Positions 12,591-25,100 of a stretch of 64,000 nucleotides of DNA are shown here, piece by piece. The stretch covers positions 2,108,001 through 2,172,000 of the forward strand of contig SPDT01000001.1 of the NCBI GenBank assembly GCA_008477525.1. Reading direction: 5' to 3'. The notes beneath the pieces were generated by a model. That model did no database searches and was not told where the DNA came from. It worked only from the letters and a program-made list of their open reading frames with translations. The translations under genes and the position numbers were made by a program. How positions within the stretch are numbered: position 1 is the first letter of the stretch; every line of letters begins with the position of its first letter. The DNA comes from Hypomyces perniciosus. Lineage: Eukaryota; Ascomycota; Sordariomycetes; Hypocreales; Hypocreaceae.

Positions 12591-15500
12591 ATGGGAAGAT
12601 CACAGACTGCGATCCTGCCATTGATACCTCTTCCCAGAGGAGCTACTCTTCTCCCCGGCCTTATCCAGCGCATCACCGTTAATTCCAGCCGGCCCGATAT
12701 CCCTGCCCTCCTCGCCTCCGTCTACGAGCGCGCCGCATCGAAAGGTCCTGATGGCCGTATAGACACCATCCCAATAGCATGTGTTCCGGTGTCCTCCCCA
12801 CTAGTTGGGCCTGATGGGCAGCTACTTATCAGCAATGGGGAAGAAGTCGACAATTCTGATATTGAGCCCATCAGCCCAGGCAGTGCGTCCAAGTCGGACC
12901 TCTTCGGCTTCGGCGTGGCGGCCAAAATCGTCGGCATCGATGGACGAGGATCCGGCGAGTTTGGCCTGCGCGTAGAAGGCACGGGTCGAGTGCGCGTTGA
13001 GAACGTAACGCGAGAGCGTCCTTTCTTCGAGGCCAAAATAACGTATTTTGAAGATGAAAGTATGGTTTGAACAGGTGGATTTGAAGTCGTAGGAGTCGCT
13101 AACCATGGCTTGCGCAGTCAATGTGACCGATAAACAGTTGCAGGATCTCTTCGCCCTGCTCAAAGTACGCTCCAGGGAACTCGTCACCATTTTGCGAATA
13201 TCATCTCTACTTCCTCGCACAACAGGCCCGGCCCTGTCCCCCGGCATTACGAAGCGATTAGAAATGCTCATTATAAGGCGCGAATTGAAGGAAGCAGGCC
13301 TGCTGGCTGATTTCATGGCAAATCTTGTTGAAACCACCCATGAAGAGAAGCTCGGGGTTTTGGCTGCCTTGGACGTCAAGGTCAGGCTCACTAAAGTGAT
13401 TGAGCTGCTGGAGCGCCAGGTCGGGGGTATTAAGAATAACTTCAAGATTACGACGTTTACTACAGTGCCAGTTCAAATTATTGACCGGCTAAACGAGAAT
13501 CCTTCCAGGAAATCAGGACCAATACCTCAGATGACAGGAATGCCTTTCATGCCACCTGGAGCGAACGATCAAAATGACGAACAGGAAGCCAATGAGTTGG
13601 ACGAGCTGAAGAAGAAGTTGGAGGCAGCCCGCCTTCCACCAGACGCTGCCAAGGCTGTGGACAGGGAACTCCGTCGACTGCAGAAGATGATGCCCATGAA
13701 CCAAGAGTACCAAGTGACAAGGAACTGGCTGGAGACAGTGGCTGAAATTCCCTGGACCACCACTACGGATGATCGACTTGGCGCTGATACACTGACCAGG
13801 GCTCGCAAGCAATTGGATGAGGATCACTACGGGCTGGATAAGGTCAAGAAGAGACTTATTGAGTACCTGGCTGTCCTGAGACTCAAACAATCTGTTAATG
13901 ATGATGTGGATGAGAAGATACGGAAAGCAGAAGCTGAGGCTGCCGCGGCTGAGAATGCCAAAACCGAGAGTGCCAAAACTGAGAGTGATGGTCAAGATGC
14001 AAATGAGTCGAGTCAGGATCAAGCACCTGAACTGGATTTAGCAAAGCTTCAAATCCTCAAATCTAAGCGCATGGTCGACAAATCGCCCATTATGCTCCTC
14101 ATTGGACCCCCAGGTGTTGGAAAAACCAGCTTGGCCAAATCAGTAGCAACCGCCTTGGGCCGCAAGTTCCACCGCATATCGTTGGGCGGTGTTCGAGATG
14201 AGGCAGAGATTCGTGGACACAGGAGGACATATGTTGCAGCACTGCCCGGTCTCATTGTTCAAGGCCTCCGGAAAGTCGGGGTGGCGAACCCCGTCTTCCT
14301 GTTGGACGAGATTGACAAGATCGGAACAGCAAGCGTACACGGTGACCCCTCAGCTGCCATGCTTGAGGTTCTGGACCCTGAACAGAACAATAGCTTCCAG
14401 GATCACTACGTGGGTATGCCTATCGACCTCTCCAAGATCCTCTTCATTGCCACTGCCAACAGCCTGGACACTATTCCGGCGCCCCTATTGGACCGCATGG
14501 AAATGATTTATCTCCCTGGCTACACTACGCTTGAAAAGCGTCACATTGCGATTCAACATCTGATTCCCAAGCAAGTCAGGGTCAATGGATTGGCTGATGA
14601 GCAGGTCGAATTCAGTCAGGAGGTGGTATCCAAGATTATTGAGTCGTACACTCGTGAGTCAGGGGTTCGCAACCTGGAACGCGAAATTGGCTCGGTATGT
14701 CGTGCGAAGGCCGTTGAGTTCGCCGAGGCGAGGGACAATGGGACCTTGGAGACGTATCGACCGCAGCTTACGCTCGACGACCTTGAACTTTTCCTGGGCA
14801 TCGAGAAGTACGAGGAAGAAGTCGCCGAGAAGATCAGTCGTCCGGGTATTGTGACTGGTCTCGTAGCTTACAGCTCAGGCGGCAATGGCAGCATCCTCTT
14901 CATAGAAGTGGCTGACATGCCTGGCAAAGGGCGAGTGCAACTGACCGGCAAGCTGGGTGATGTCCTCAAGGAGAGTGTGGAGGTTGCCCTGACTTGGGTG
15001 AAGGCCCATGCATTTGAACTAGGCCTCACCCCTGAGCCCACGATCGATATCATGAAGGACCGCAGTATTCATGTCCACTGCCCCTCTGGAGCTATGCCAA
15101 AGGATGGCCCCAGCAGCGGTGTTGGTCAGGCTATTGCTCTGATTTCCCTGTTCTCAGGCAAACCGGTGCCACCAACAATGGCAATGACTGTACGTTCTTG
15201 TTTTGCATGTGTTGAGCTTTGGGTTGACGTGCTAACGCGACATGTAACACAGGGTGAGATATCCCTCCGTGGCCGAGTCACAGCTGTCGGAGGTATCAAG
15301 GAGAAACTCATCGGTGCACTCCGAGCCGGAGTGAAGACTGTGCTACTCCCCTCGCAGAATCGCAAGGATGTAAAGGATCTACCACAGGAAGTCAAGGATG
15401 GTCTGGTGATTCTACATGTTAGGTGAGCACCACTTCCCCCTATCTCTACGCCCTCGTGCCGCCGTGGTACCCTACGGCGACCTGCGTTGCCTTGTAAAGA

Positions 15501-15618
15501 GTTTGTGTGACTGACGCTGGTGTTCGGTAGCCATATTTGGGAAGCGATCCGACTGGTCTGGCCCGATTCGCATTGGGCAGAAGAGCATCAGTTCGCCGGC
15601 ATCGAAAGCCGACTGTGA
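12591..15618 (+). CDS. lon2: Peroxisomal Lon protease homologue (AAA+ serine protease, PTS1 SRL)
   Basis: ATP-dependent protease and chaperone of the peroxisomal matrix. Four exons (12591-13059, 13118-15189, 15253-15422, 15531-15618) give 932 residues. The N-terminal LON substrate-binding domain starts at about residue 8 ([15 protein letters not shown]). The AAA+ module has Walker A GPPGVGKT (Lys492), Walker [11 protein letters not shown] and an arginine-rich sensor region. The protease domain has Ser822 in PKDGPSSG and Lys863 in GGIKEK, the Lon Ser-Lys dyad. The last exon encodes only 29 residues and ends in Ser-Arg-Leu, a PTS1 signal. There is no mitochondrial presequence, so this is the peroxisomal rather than the Pim1-type paralogue. 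Retention of the third intron gives an immediate TGA. The frame is open upstream of 12591, but orthologues start at the short LPLIPLP segment. Confidence 0.96.
15423..15530 (+). other. Terminal intron of Lon that separates the PTS1 exon
   Basis: GT-AG intron of 108 nt. The exon ends GTT AG and the donor is GTGAGC, so unspliced mRNA reads GTT AGG TGA and stops at the exon border. The unspliced product would lack the last 29-30 residues, including the Ser-Arg-Leu signal, but keep the whole catalytic core. Confidence 0.75.
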
Positions 15619-18600
15619 GATGCCCGACGGATACCACCTACGGGCTTTGCTGTAACACTCGTGGGGCCCATTTATGTTTATTCGAGCAGTATACAAATCG
15701 TATTAGCAAAGTTGATATACAGAGAATTCAAGACCACATAGGATTAGATGATGCCAATACATAGAAGCCAAATTGTACATTGGTCATTGGTTTACTAAGA
15801 CATTTAATATCCATCTCCCTGCATCTCCTGTTACTCAAACCAATTTTACAATAGCATGGGGAAGCGTCGTGCTCAGAGACATGTTAGGAGGATGAGCGCC
15901 TCTCGTCTATTCTGCAAAACGGATTTCGTACGATGCTATCACCGCAGACCGCGCCACAGGAAGCGAGCTGCATCTACGGTGGACAACAGGGAAGTGGACA
16001 GGAGAAAGTACTGGGCGTATACAATGCCACAAGGGGACTTGCAGGTACGCCATGTGCTGCGGCGTTCAGACACATGGGTGGCGTGGGAAATGGAAGATGG
16101 GACGAGCCAGTGATTTAGCGAGAGACTGACTGACGGCGGCGGTAAAGGGGGGGGGGCACGCAATGGAGATGGGATGGTGGGACGAGAGATTTTGTGATAC
16201 TACGGGAGAGGAAGAGGTGGGACAAGACTTTGGGCTGAAGCATTATTGTTCTTTTTGTATTCATGTGTATTCATGTGTATTCATGTGTATTCATGTGTAT
16301 TCATGGTGTATATCGTAGAGAGACTTTGTGCCATATGACAGCACCATCTTCATCTTCTTATCTATGTAAGTCTTGGAAGGGATGCATAGTCTGTCCTGTA
16401 TGAGTCGTGTTCGCTTTTGTCATATGTATGGAGTTTTTATTATTCCTTCATCTGAGGACTTCAGAATAGTACTTTGGGCCACAGGACCCAGACGCACATG
16501 AATTATACAATAAACGAGGACTCTACCCTGGCCTCAAACATAGTCTGTCATATGTATAATATCAATTACACTGATATATTCGACTGAAAAAAGATGATAA
16601 TGCAACATCCCCTACAAGCGGTACCATACTTCGTACATGCTTCCAGAACTTACAATACTGAGTTCAGCTGGACATGGGGGCGTGGTGAAAATAGACGCTT
16701 CATGTCGGTCTCACACAGCAAACAAAATGTTTTACTTCTTCTTCAAACGGAGTCTGGCCCGCCGGGTGTGTGTTCCGTCAATATTATTGTTGCTTCTTGT
16801 TTTAGAACCTTCTCCTCGGGAAGAAGCAATGATACATGTTTCTTTTCCGCGAAAACCTGCTATTTTGGACACGCATGGCGTGGTTTTGTTTGCTGCCAAG
16901 TGATATCACAGACATGCATATTTTGCTTTTGCCGAGGCTGTCAGACTATACACAAAACAAGCATTGCTTTTTAACAACGCCCCATGGAAAAGAAAGATTC
17001 GGTAATCGTCTTCGGAGCAGATGAATCTTCCGAGCGGTGACGGAGTTTAGGAGTTGGCGGCGCAAAGAGAAAAGATTGTGCATCTGATGCAAACGCCATA
17101 CAAAACAACACTACTGCTCCGTACGGAATACTCCCCGTATGATCTGTGATGTCTTAGCCCAGCCCGTGATGCAAATTATTGCCTCTTTTGGGATTGTAGA
17201 TACTACTAGTAATAGTATTCAGGACCGTCGGATGTTGTCGTAATGGCCGAAGCTTCAACCACGGCTTGGGATGACGTTCGGTGTACATTCGGAGTATGGG
17301 GGAGTATTAAGGCTAAACTTATCCCCCGTACTCCGAACTTGTACATAACATTCTCATTTGGGGGCGAGTGGTGAGAATGAGACGTAGTATCAAGCTTGTC
17401 GCTCAATAGGCAGACTTGCACAAACTCTCAGGTGATCATCCCTGCCGTGTTAAATGTAGTAGTCGAAATGGAGCACATTATAGCCATTATTACTCCGCTA
17501 TCCTCTGCAGGGATAGATAGTCTTATTGAATGTACGGAGTATGGAGTATCCATCAATTCATAAACGGGGGATGGGGGCGCGCGGCTTTTCTTACGAGAAA
17601 ATGGCTGTCAACAAGGGCCAACCTGGCACGTGGCTACCCTGGCAATAGTGTATTACGCCAAGTCGGATACTAGCTAGTATGAACGAGTCGTATGGCCTAT
17701 TTCGCACAATTAATTGTCGGAGGATTCCCGTTTTTCTTTCGTATCTCGTAAAAAACATGCCACTTCTGCCAATCTCAGAGTGGTCCCTTTCGGGATATTC
17801 CGTTCGGATGAGGTCATGGTATGGGGTCAATGTCGATTCGTCTGGAAACCAGGAACCTGGACACTCTGTTGGCTGCACCAGTCTGCAGCGTGGCAAAGGG
17901 TGGGCGGCTGTCACACAAGCCGGTGGGCTCGCAAATCAAATCACCAGTCGAGACCTTTCCAACGTGGGATGTTCATGATTTCCACCCCCCCGGTGCATCG
18001 GAGTGGCGTTGAAGCGGACCTTGTCAATGAGCCAAGGGGCAGCTTAATACTTTGTTCCGATTCAGCGGTTGGGTTCCTTGCGTGGCACGCAGCGATCACT
18101 AGGTGCGACATTGGTGTCGGAGAAAAATTCCCTGGGTTTTGGGTCCTCAATGTGTCCGTATCGTCAATCCTGTAGGATCTGAAGTCTAGAAGATGGCAGG
18201 AAAGGACAGGAAGCGAATGTGTCCGAGGCTGCCAACAGCATGAGTACTCGTAGTATTAGTATGTACTCGTAGTATGTAAGATTGGGGCATGGGGGCGGAT
18301 GTTACCACTTCTTGCATTGCAGCAGGTGTGTGACACATACCCCCTGTCCATCCTTCTCCACTCTTGGTGTTGAGATATGATAGAAGGATGAACAGAAAAT
18401 CTCCGTCTGGCTCCTCCACAGGCACCTAAGGCATATGACCACGGAATAAAGGAATTAACCAGGGAGGCCAAGTTTGCTGAATTAGTTAGTTAGCTCTGAC
18501 CCATAGACGTTGGTGTGCTCGTAGGGTTTTTTTTTTTCGATTACTACGGAGTACTAGTACGAGTATCGTGCCACGTACAAAGGTCGAGTCAGATGAATAC

Positions 18601-20500
18601 GATCGCAGCCTATCAATGGCCGTTGCGCATCGGCCCCGTAGTGGCAGTACGAGTAGTACCACGTAGGAGGGACTCGTCGGAGGGACTCGTAGATATTGTT
18701 GTTGTACTCCATACCGAGGGACGATATGAGTCGAAACCATAAGGAATCGCATCGCACCACCAGCGTTCGGCCCCGGCTTGAAGACGGGTTCTGTAGCAAA
18801 ATGCCCGGAGTTAATGCCTTCGTGTTCATTCGGGAATAACATCGACCGCTGCGATTCCGTGGCAGCAGAAGGCAATCAATCAATGTCCCCAGATTCCCTC
18901 ACGCCACTCCCCTGTCCCCCCGGAAATTTAGCCCTCCAATAGTCCGGCAGCAGTACAATCCCATTGGATGACCGAGAGCCGGGCGTGAACGAAGCGGAAA
19001 ACGAGCTTCGAGACTTGAAACGTCGTCGGGCACAGACGCTATGGCCAGACGCGTTGGCCGATAGGGAATAGCGCAGTCCAGATAGAAGACGGTTCTATCA
19101 ATCCTTGACCCTGACAGCGGTTAATTGCCCACCCTGAGGATGAGACGTCACCTGCTGCGTCCCGAATAGGAAGAATCGTGCCGTGGTTGAAGTGATAAAT
19201 GACAATTAGTACGAGTAGTACGTACTCGTAGTCGCTCGTGCTTGATAGATGCTGATACGAAGGTTCCACAATTGGAAACGCCCAATGGAAATAGTCCCCA
19301 TTTTCACATTTTAGCATTTATCCGCCGATATGATGACTTTGGATAATGGGAGGGGAGGAGAGATGAGTTATGACAACGGAGAATTTTGATGTGGATTTCG
19401 TATTGGTAGGAGTTAGAAGCCGAGCCAAGCTCATGGTAAAATCAACGAGGGTGCTGATCCAAAGAGTACGTACTCCGTACTTGCCTGCTCCATATTAGAT
19501 AACAGGAGCTTCGGGGATTTGAGGAATTGGCAAGTAGTCCTCTCCTCACCCAAATGGGGGGAAAAAAGGAAAAAAAAAAGGCAAAAAGAAAAGCACGCAG
19601 TAATAAAATATCGCATCTCTACCCCGTACACTCACAAATGAGCAATTGATACACACAGAGACTTTGTATTAAGGCCGTCAAAATCCATCTACTGCTGCTA
19701 CTACCATCATAATTTCTTACCATCCAAGGGCTTCTTCGCACAGAGCAACATACTACTATCATCACCGTCTATCCTCTTTGGGATGTCCTGCTCCTTTGGG
19801 TCCTCACGTCTTTGCACGTTGGGACAAGGCGCTCCTCGTTTGGGAACTCTAGATCCCAACCAACATCAAATCTTCTTTTCAGGTACTAGCCTATTACCTA
19901 CCAATCTTGTATACTATCGTACCCCATCCGGATTACTTTTTCCTATCTCATCGTTCTAGGCACAAAGTTGCTGCTGTGTTGGCCGCATGGCCAATCCAAC
20001 AAGGTCCGAGCGACTAGTAGCTAATATTACAAAAGCACCACGTGTGCAAGCACGAAGCACGGAGCACAACGTCTGCTCGCTGTTGAACGGACAATAAGGC
20101 CTGACCTGACTTACGACTATGCTATGGAGCACTGTGAGCTTTAAGTTGGAAGCTGTCCGGAATCATAGCTCGGCAAACGGTGTGCCTGTCTGACTCGCTC
20201 CGTTCAGCCTCATCTGGCAGATCGGTAGTACTAGTAGACGAAAGGCGGTAGTACTACGAAGTACGGAGTGCTGATATGTACAAAGTAGCATTCGTGCTGC
20301 TACTGCCGTCGCCGTTGAACCGGATGCCGGGAGTGGGAGGACCTATTGAAACGATAGAGTTGCAGCCTCATGGCATCGATCTCCACAGCGTACCCAATTC
20401 GTTGGCTGTGCCTCGCCCGTACCTTATGATTTCATGCCGGGCGGCTTTACTTGGCTAACCGTATCAAATATCGGGGAACTGCTGTCTCCATTTCAATGGC
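15619..20500. other. Gene-free intergenic block, left part
   Basis: No protein family is recognised on either strand. Open frames stay below about 155 codons and overlap in several frames. The stretch carries the TGTATTCATG minisatellite (16256-16305), poly-G near 16148-16156 and many TAC(G)GAGTA or TACTCCGTA words (17117-17130, 17285-17300, 17325-17334, 17531-17548, 18546-18560, 19466-19480, 20244-20270). I found no terminal inverted repeats, reverse transcriptase or transposase fragments, and no tRNA-like pattern. Confidence 0.5.
16256..16305. repeat. 10-bp minisatellite, 5 exact copies of TGTATTCATG
   Basis: Five perfect head-to-tail copies of TGTATTCATG, followed by a diverged GTGTATATCG. 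It lies 640 bp downstream of the Lon stop codon, in non-coding DNA. Exact identity of all units suggests recent slippage or expansion. Confidence 0.95.
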
Positions 20501-21763
20501 TCGATAGTGTCGACTACTAGTCGTAGTAGTATTACTACTACTACAAGTAGTAATGTATTAATGATACTTCTTCGTATTAGTAGGTGTCGGTCCGACAATG
20601 GATGGACCAGACCCTGGTCTAAGAATGCTCATTTACCTGTGTTGTGAGCTAACAGTTGTGGCCCTGGCCTCCACGGCCGCGATTTGGGGCCGCCGCGCAT
20701 GCTAGGCTGGTACGGAGTATTACTGCTCGCTGCAAAAGGCAAAAGCCATGAGGTGTTCGATGATCCAAAAACCCTGACCAGCAGAAGAGTTGCACCGGAA
20801 AAGCACACCCGTGTTGTAAAACGGTATCTGAGGGAGTGGCGCCCGCAAGGCTCGGCAGGAGATCCAACGTTCGGAGAACTGCAGCCGGCACCCAACACAA
20901 CGGTACCGCATCTTGATTACACTGTTGGGTCGTACGAATCAGCACTCCTCCCAGTCTCCCCTCTAGTGCATATTCAGGATGCTGCGATGAAGCTAGAGCA
21001 TTGTGCTGATGCTGACGGAGCACAGTGCTCCGCACAATGAGAGATGACCTTTACCGAGAGGCTGGGTTCTGATTACTACTCGTACTACAGAATCTACTGC
21101 ATCTCACGCCAAGACCATCATCAATGCACTAAGTTGCCAATGCCGTGACGGTCACGGTGAAGACACAAACTAGAATTTGCTTCTACCACCAAACTTGTCT
21201 CGATGCTTGAGTCGTGTAATCTGGCTGTATGTTCAAGAATATTACTACTTACCTGGGATGCCATCATATATTGCAAAAATGCGGCTAGACCAGAGGCCGT
21301 CCAAGCAAACAGATGCAATGGCTGCCTGGCAAACCAGAAACACCAGGGCAATGAACATTTCAGTGTTGACACGCAAGAACAAACCCCCTCCCCCCAGGCC
21401 ACAGCGTACTCAGCATGCCCGCAAGTATTTACATCCGGCGTTGTGCGAATGACTCGGGACGAACAGTTGGACAAAGACAGCAACTATCGCCGCCAATGTA
21501 CATATGAGAGTGAGATCTACGACAATAGTAACGCACTTCACAGCGGCATGAGGTACCCCGGTTCCGGCCGTCGTCCATGGAGGCTTTGGTGGATTCCGGG
21601 TAGGGATTAGGAAGCGAAAAGCGGTCGGAAGATTTAGCCACGGAGGGGCTCACACCGTTGAGCCTGAGTTGCGATTGTTCCCTCCAGAAGAAGCCACGAA
21701 AAAAAAGAAACGAAGGGGGAAGATGATGTGGGTGGAGGGGTGGAATATAGTGGCTGTCTTGCT

Positions 21764-21793
21764 TTGTCTTGTCTTGTCTTGTCTTGTCTTGTC
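21764..21793. repeat. (TTGTC)6 pentanucleotide microsatellite
   Basis: Six perfect TTGTC units, with partial extension on each side. The same unit occurs in reverse complement, (GACAA)5, at 24889-24913, about 3.1 kb away. Confidence 0.95.
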
Positions 21794-22012
21794 TTATATG
21801 ATGCGCATAACAAGGGCGAGACAAAAAAAGATGGAGAGAGAACACTAGTAGCGGAGGAGGTGGCATTGAGTACCTGCGAAGTATACGGGTGTGTACTCGT
21901 AGTTCCTCGCAGGCCGATATACTGAGTGAGCTCTTGGTACGCTCATATTCCGTACCTACCTTGTCGGGAAAAGAGGTAGCCTATCTTTAAGCACCGGATA
22001 CCAAACGATCAA

Positions 22013-22050
22013 GGGCGGAACCAAAGGGCGGAACCAAAAGGCGGAATCAA
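22013..22050. repeat. 13-bp tandem repeat GGGCGGAACCAAA (2 exact + 1 diverged copy)
   Basis: Two exact GGGCGGAACCAAA units are followed by a third, diverged copy (AGGCGGAATCAA). A related GGGGCGGAAACAGG occurs near 22744. It lies in the gene-free block. Confidence 0.8.
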
Positions 22051-22407
22051 CGTCACATCGAAGTCTGGATGCAGAACCCCAAGAGATAATGATGGTGGGG
22101 TGCGTGTTTTCTGGGCGGTGGGTTTCTAGGCGCGCCACCGCTTACTGGTCCAGAGCCCGTTTCGCCGGGTCAATGACAACAGTGACAGCATCGTTTGCAT
22201 GGGGGTCGATGCGTCCGTCCAGAGCGCCATAGCTTATCATCGATCAAGGCCATCCCGTGTCAGATGGCGAATTCCACGGAGGCGGTTGCGAGGCATCGAA
22301 CCCCTGCAGCCACCGATGTCTCTCTTTGATGGATGAACTGATGATGGCTACGGGTACGGCGTCACTACTACAACCTAAATCTGGCAAACTTGAGCGACCG
22401 TTATACA

Positions 22408-22434
22408 TACTACTACTACTACTACTACTACTAC
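22408..22434. repeat. (TAC)9 trinucleotide microsatellite
   Basis: Nine perfect TAC units running directly into a TACGAAGTA word. Related short TAC/TAG tracts recur at 20511-20550 and 46026-46041. Confidence 0.95.
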
Positions 22435-24888
22435 GAAGTACTGCCTACCTAGTATTACTCGCACTCTCGATTCCTGGGGTCTCTGTTCTCGAGACTTGGA
22501 GCAATCGGTTGCCCAGCTGACACAAAACCCCGTTGTCGGGTACGTATTCAACCGAGTCAATGCTGGGCAATTACCGCCTATCCAGACTCCATACAATCAT
22601 TCAGTACTCCGTACCACGACTAGCATTACTACTCGTACTAGTACTGCGCTTAGGTATAACCCTGGTATTATGGAGTAGGCAGTACAAAGGGTACTGCTCC
22701 ATCTCTTCATTCCCTGATCAAGCAAGCCATGGCACTAATTGAAGGGGCGGAAACAGGCGCGACACCGTCGGGTGAATTATTAGCACCCATGTGTCAAAGT
22801 CTCCTTTCGGGATGGTACTGTCACATCGCCCTGGCGGGCACCATCTCCTGTTGTTGCTAGCGGCTTGAGCGCGCTATTTGCCAGGGTCCTTCAACCGTCT
22901 CTTTTTTTCTTCCCTTCTCGACCAACAGTCCTGCCTGCTCCTAATAGTTATTTTATACTATTTTGCGCACTCCGGACATGGCCGAATGTCAGATTTGCTG
23001 GGTGTAAGACGGCACAATGGCAGACGGCGCAGCCGCTACCACCTCGTATGGGCCTTACGGAGACCGACCCTGGTTGGTGGTTAGCCATCAAGCCATCGCC
23101 CCATTTCAACGCTCTTGTGCTGGGCTTTTGCCCTGCACACTTGCACTTGTCCACATGCATTGTGCTTGCATAGCGTGTCCTTGCCGAGGTGATGGATCGG
23201 TCCGCCACTATAAGGCCCCGGCCACCGTGCGGAGTTCCTGGTGCTCTCAAAGCTCCTACTCGTACTCGTAGAATCTTTGAGGCGGCGGGGTGTGATATCA
23301 TGCTTTTTTTCTCCTTCTTGTCCATGCAGGTGTTTTGATATTGGCTTATGCAAGCGAGAGGGCTAGACTCTACCTACACTCGCGGTGTACGAAGTACGTG
23401 GCTGTCATCTACCCCAATAAACTCGGCTAACTCTGTCCGTTCGGAAACGAAAGGCCGCCAGAAACATCGTGGGTGTTATTGTCATCAATATTAGAGCACT
23501 TCCCTCCCTCCGTTATCAAAAGATGGTAAGTGCTGCTATACTGTCCTCAAAACACTAACTGCTTCGGAGTAGTACATACCCGCATCAACTGGCTCGAAGA
23601 TACTAGTAATGGGTACGAAGTAAACAACCTTGAATGGACGAGTTACTTTGGATGTGAAATGGAGAATAATCTCGGAAATCTTGGTCATCCCACTACCAGC
23701 CGTGCCACGCGCTGCAGGGGGGGAGACTGAATATACTGGCGCTAGCCCACCAACTGAAAAGGTGTTTGCGGACCACATGCTGGTCTGTTCATCTGCTATC
23801 GATTTTCTGCAACCTCACAGGATTCGGATCTTTAAAAGACAGGTGGATCTTGGGGGGCTAGATTGCGCCATGGGCTGGGCGTTAGTGAAGTTTAAGTGTA
23901 GGAGTGTGTACGGTGAGCTAATGATAGCATCCATTTCCTTCGTATGCCGACATTCTGATGTGCACATCTGCATTCCCAGATTGTCAATGGGTAAGTACTC
24001 GTAACACGAGGCAATAGTCCTCCTGAGCTACCAATTCTACATTTACATCGTCTCCGTAGGCAAGTCTGGAATACATCAAGTTGGCCGGGCTCCTGTGGGG
24101 TTTTGTTGAAGGAAAAATTCCACAAGGACTTGCACAGAATAAGATGCATGTATTTCCCATGCACTTGGGAGAACTGAGTACGAGTACAAAGTACGGAGTA
24201 CGTACTTCGTATGTACGATCGCAAATGCAGGCAAACCTTGCCTGGTCTCAGTTAGTTGGCGCAAACAAGCCCAGCTCGCATGACATGACGCCCAACAAGG
24301 ACCAGCATCAGGCAAAACATGGGATCTACCGCATGTTTTAGATCTTGACATCTAGCCATCGATTTATATGGAGGGATACATATGCATATCTTTTTCAGGT
24401 TAAAATAAGAGATCGGACAGGCGATTCCGTAGTAATAAACCTGCAGTAGTATTACTACTAATACTGCTATCGCCAAATTACCTACTACTGCTAGGCAGTA
24501 TTTCGGAGGTCACTACTCCGTACGGGATTATTAAACTTGTTGCACTCGTATTTATTACGGAACAATACTTCGTACTAGGTAAGTAGTACCTGTAGGGTCC
24601 GAGCTACCACTTGTACTGGTACATACGTGCTGCGGGGCGCGGCGGCAACTGCGTTGTACCTGTCGTACTGCTAGTACTGGGAACCCGGTAGCAATTACGG
24701 AGAGTGCATCCATTCCGTGCCCTGTTCGTCAACGACTTCCAGATTGGAGGATCGCTTCCATCATCCACCATCCCCAAATCCCAAGATCCGCAGCCCAGCC
24801 ATGTCGTGGCATCAACCCAGCACGCCGGTTGCCAACGGGAGAAATTCGATTAGACGAGGCAGACAGAGTCGAGCTATGGCCCGGACAG

Positions 24889-24913
24889 GACAAGACAAGA
24901 CAAGACAAGACAA
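24889..24913. repeat. (GACAA)5 pentanucleotide microsatellite
   Basis: Five perfect GACAA units followed by GACGG. It is the reverse complement of the TTGTC repeat at 21764-21793, so the two tracts could pair as an inverted repeat. Confidence 0.95.
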
Positions 24914-25100
24914 GACGGGACAAAGCTGCAAGACCACCGCGGACCATCTTTGGAAGGCAAACCCACCAGACAAGGCCCAGACAGTCCCTAATTAAGCATC
25001 CATGGAGCCATCTCCTGCCATCTCCACCAACCCTCCGCTCATGATGCCACTTTCATTTTGTCTTGGACTCGACTACGGAGCACCCAAGTCTCTAGTCTTT

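Larger units (their letters stand above)
20501..25100. other. Gene-free intergenic block, central part
   Basis: No gene supported. The sequence is dominated by short runs of TAC, TAG, CTAC and GTAC (for example 20511-20585, 22405-22445, 22600-22650, 24440-24680) interspersed with unique DNA. Simple repeats of CTTGT, GACAA, TAC and a 13-bp unit are listed separately. The open frames at 20684-21040 (+) and 21203-21610 (+) have no recognisable domain. Confidence 0.5.

Noticed and set aside
22282..22300. tRNA B-box-like sequence on the minus strand (GGTTCGATGCC)
   Set aside because: No A-box at the expected distance and no acceptor or anticodon stem pairing.
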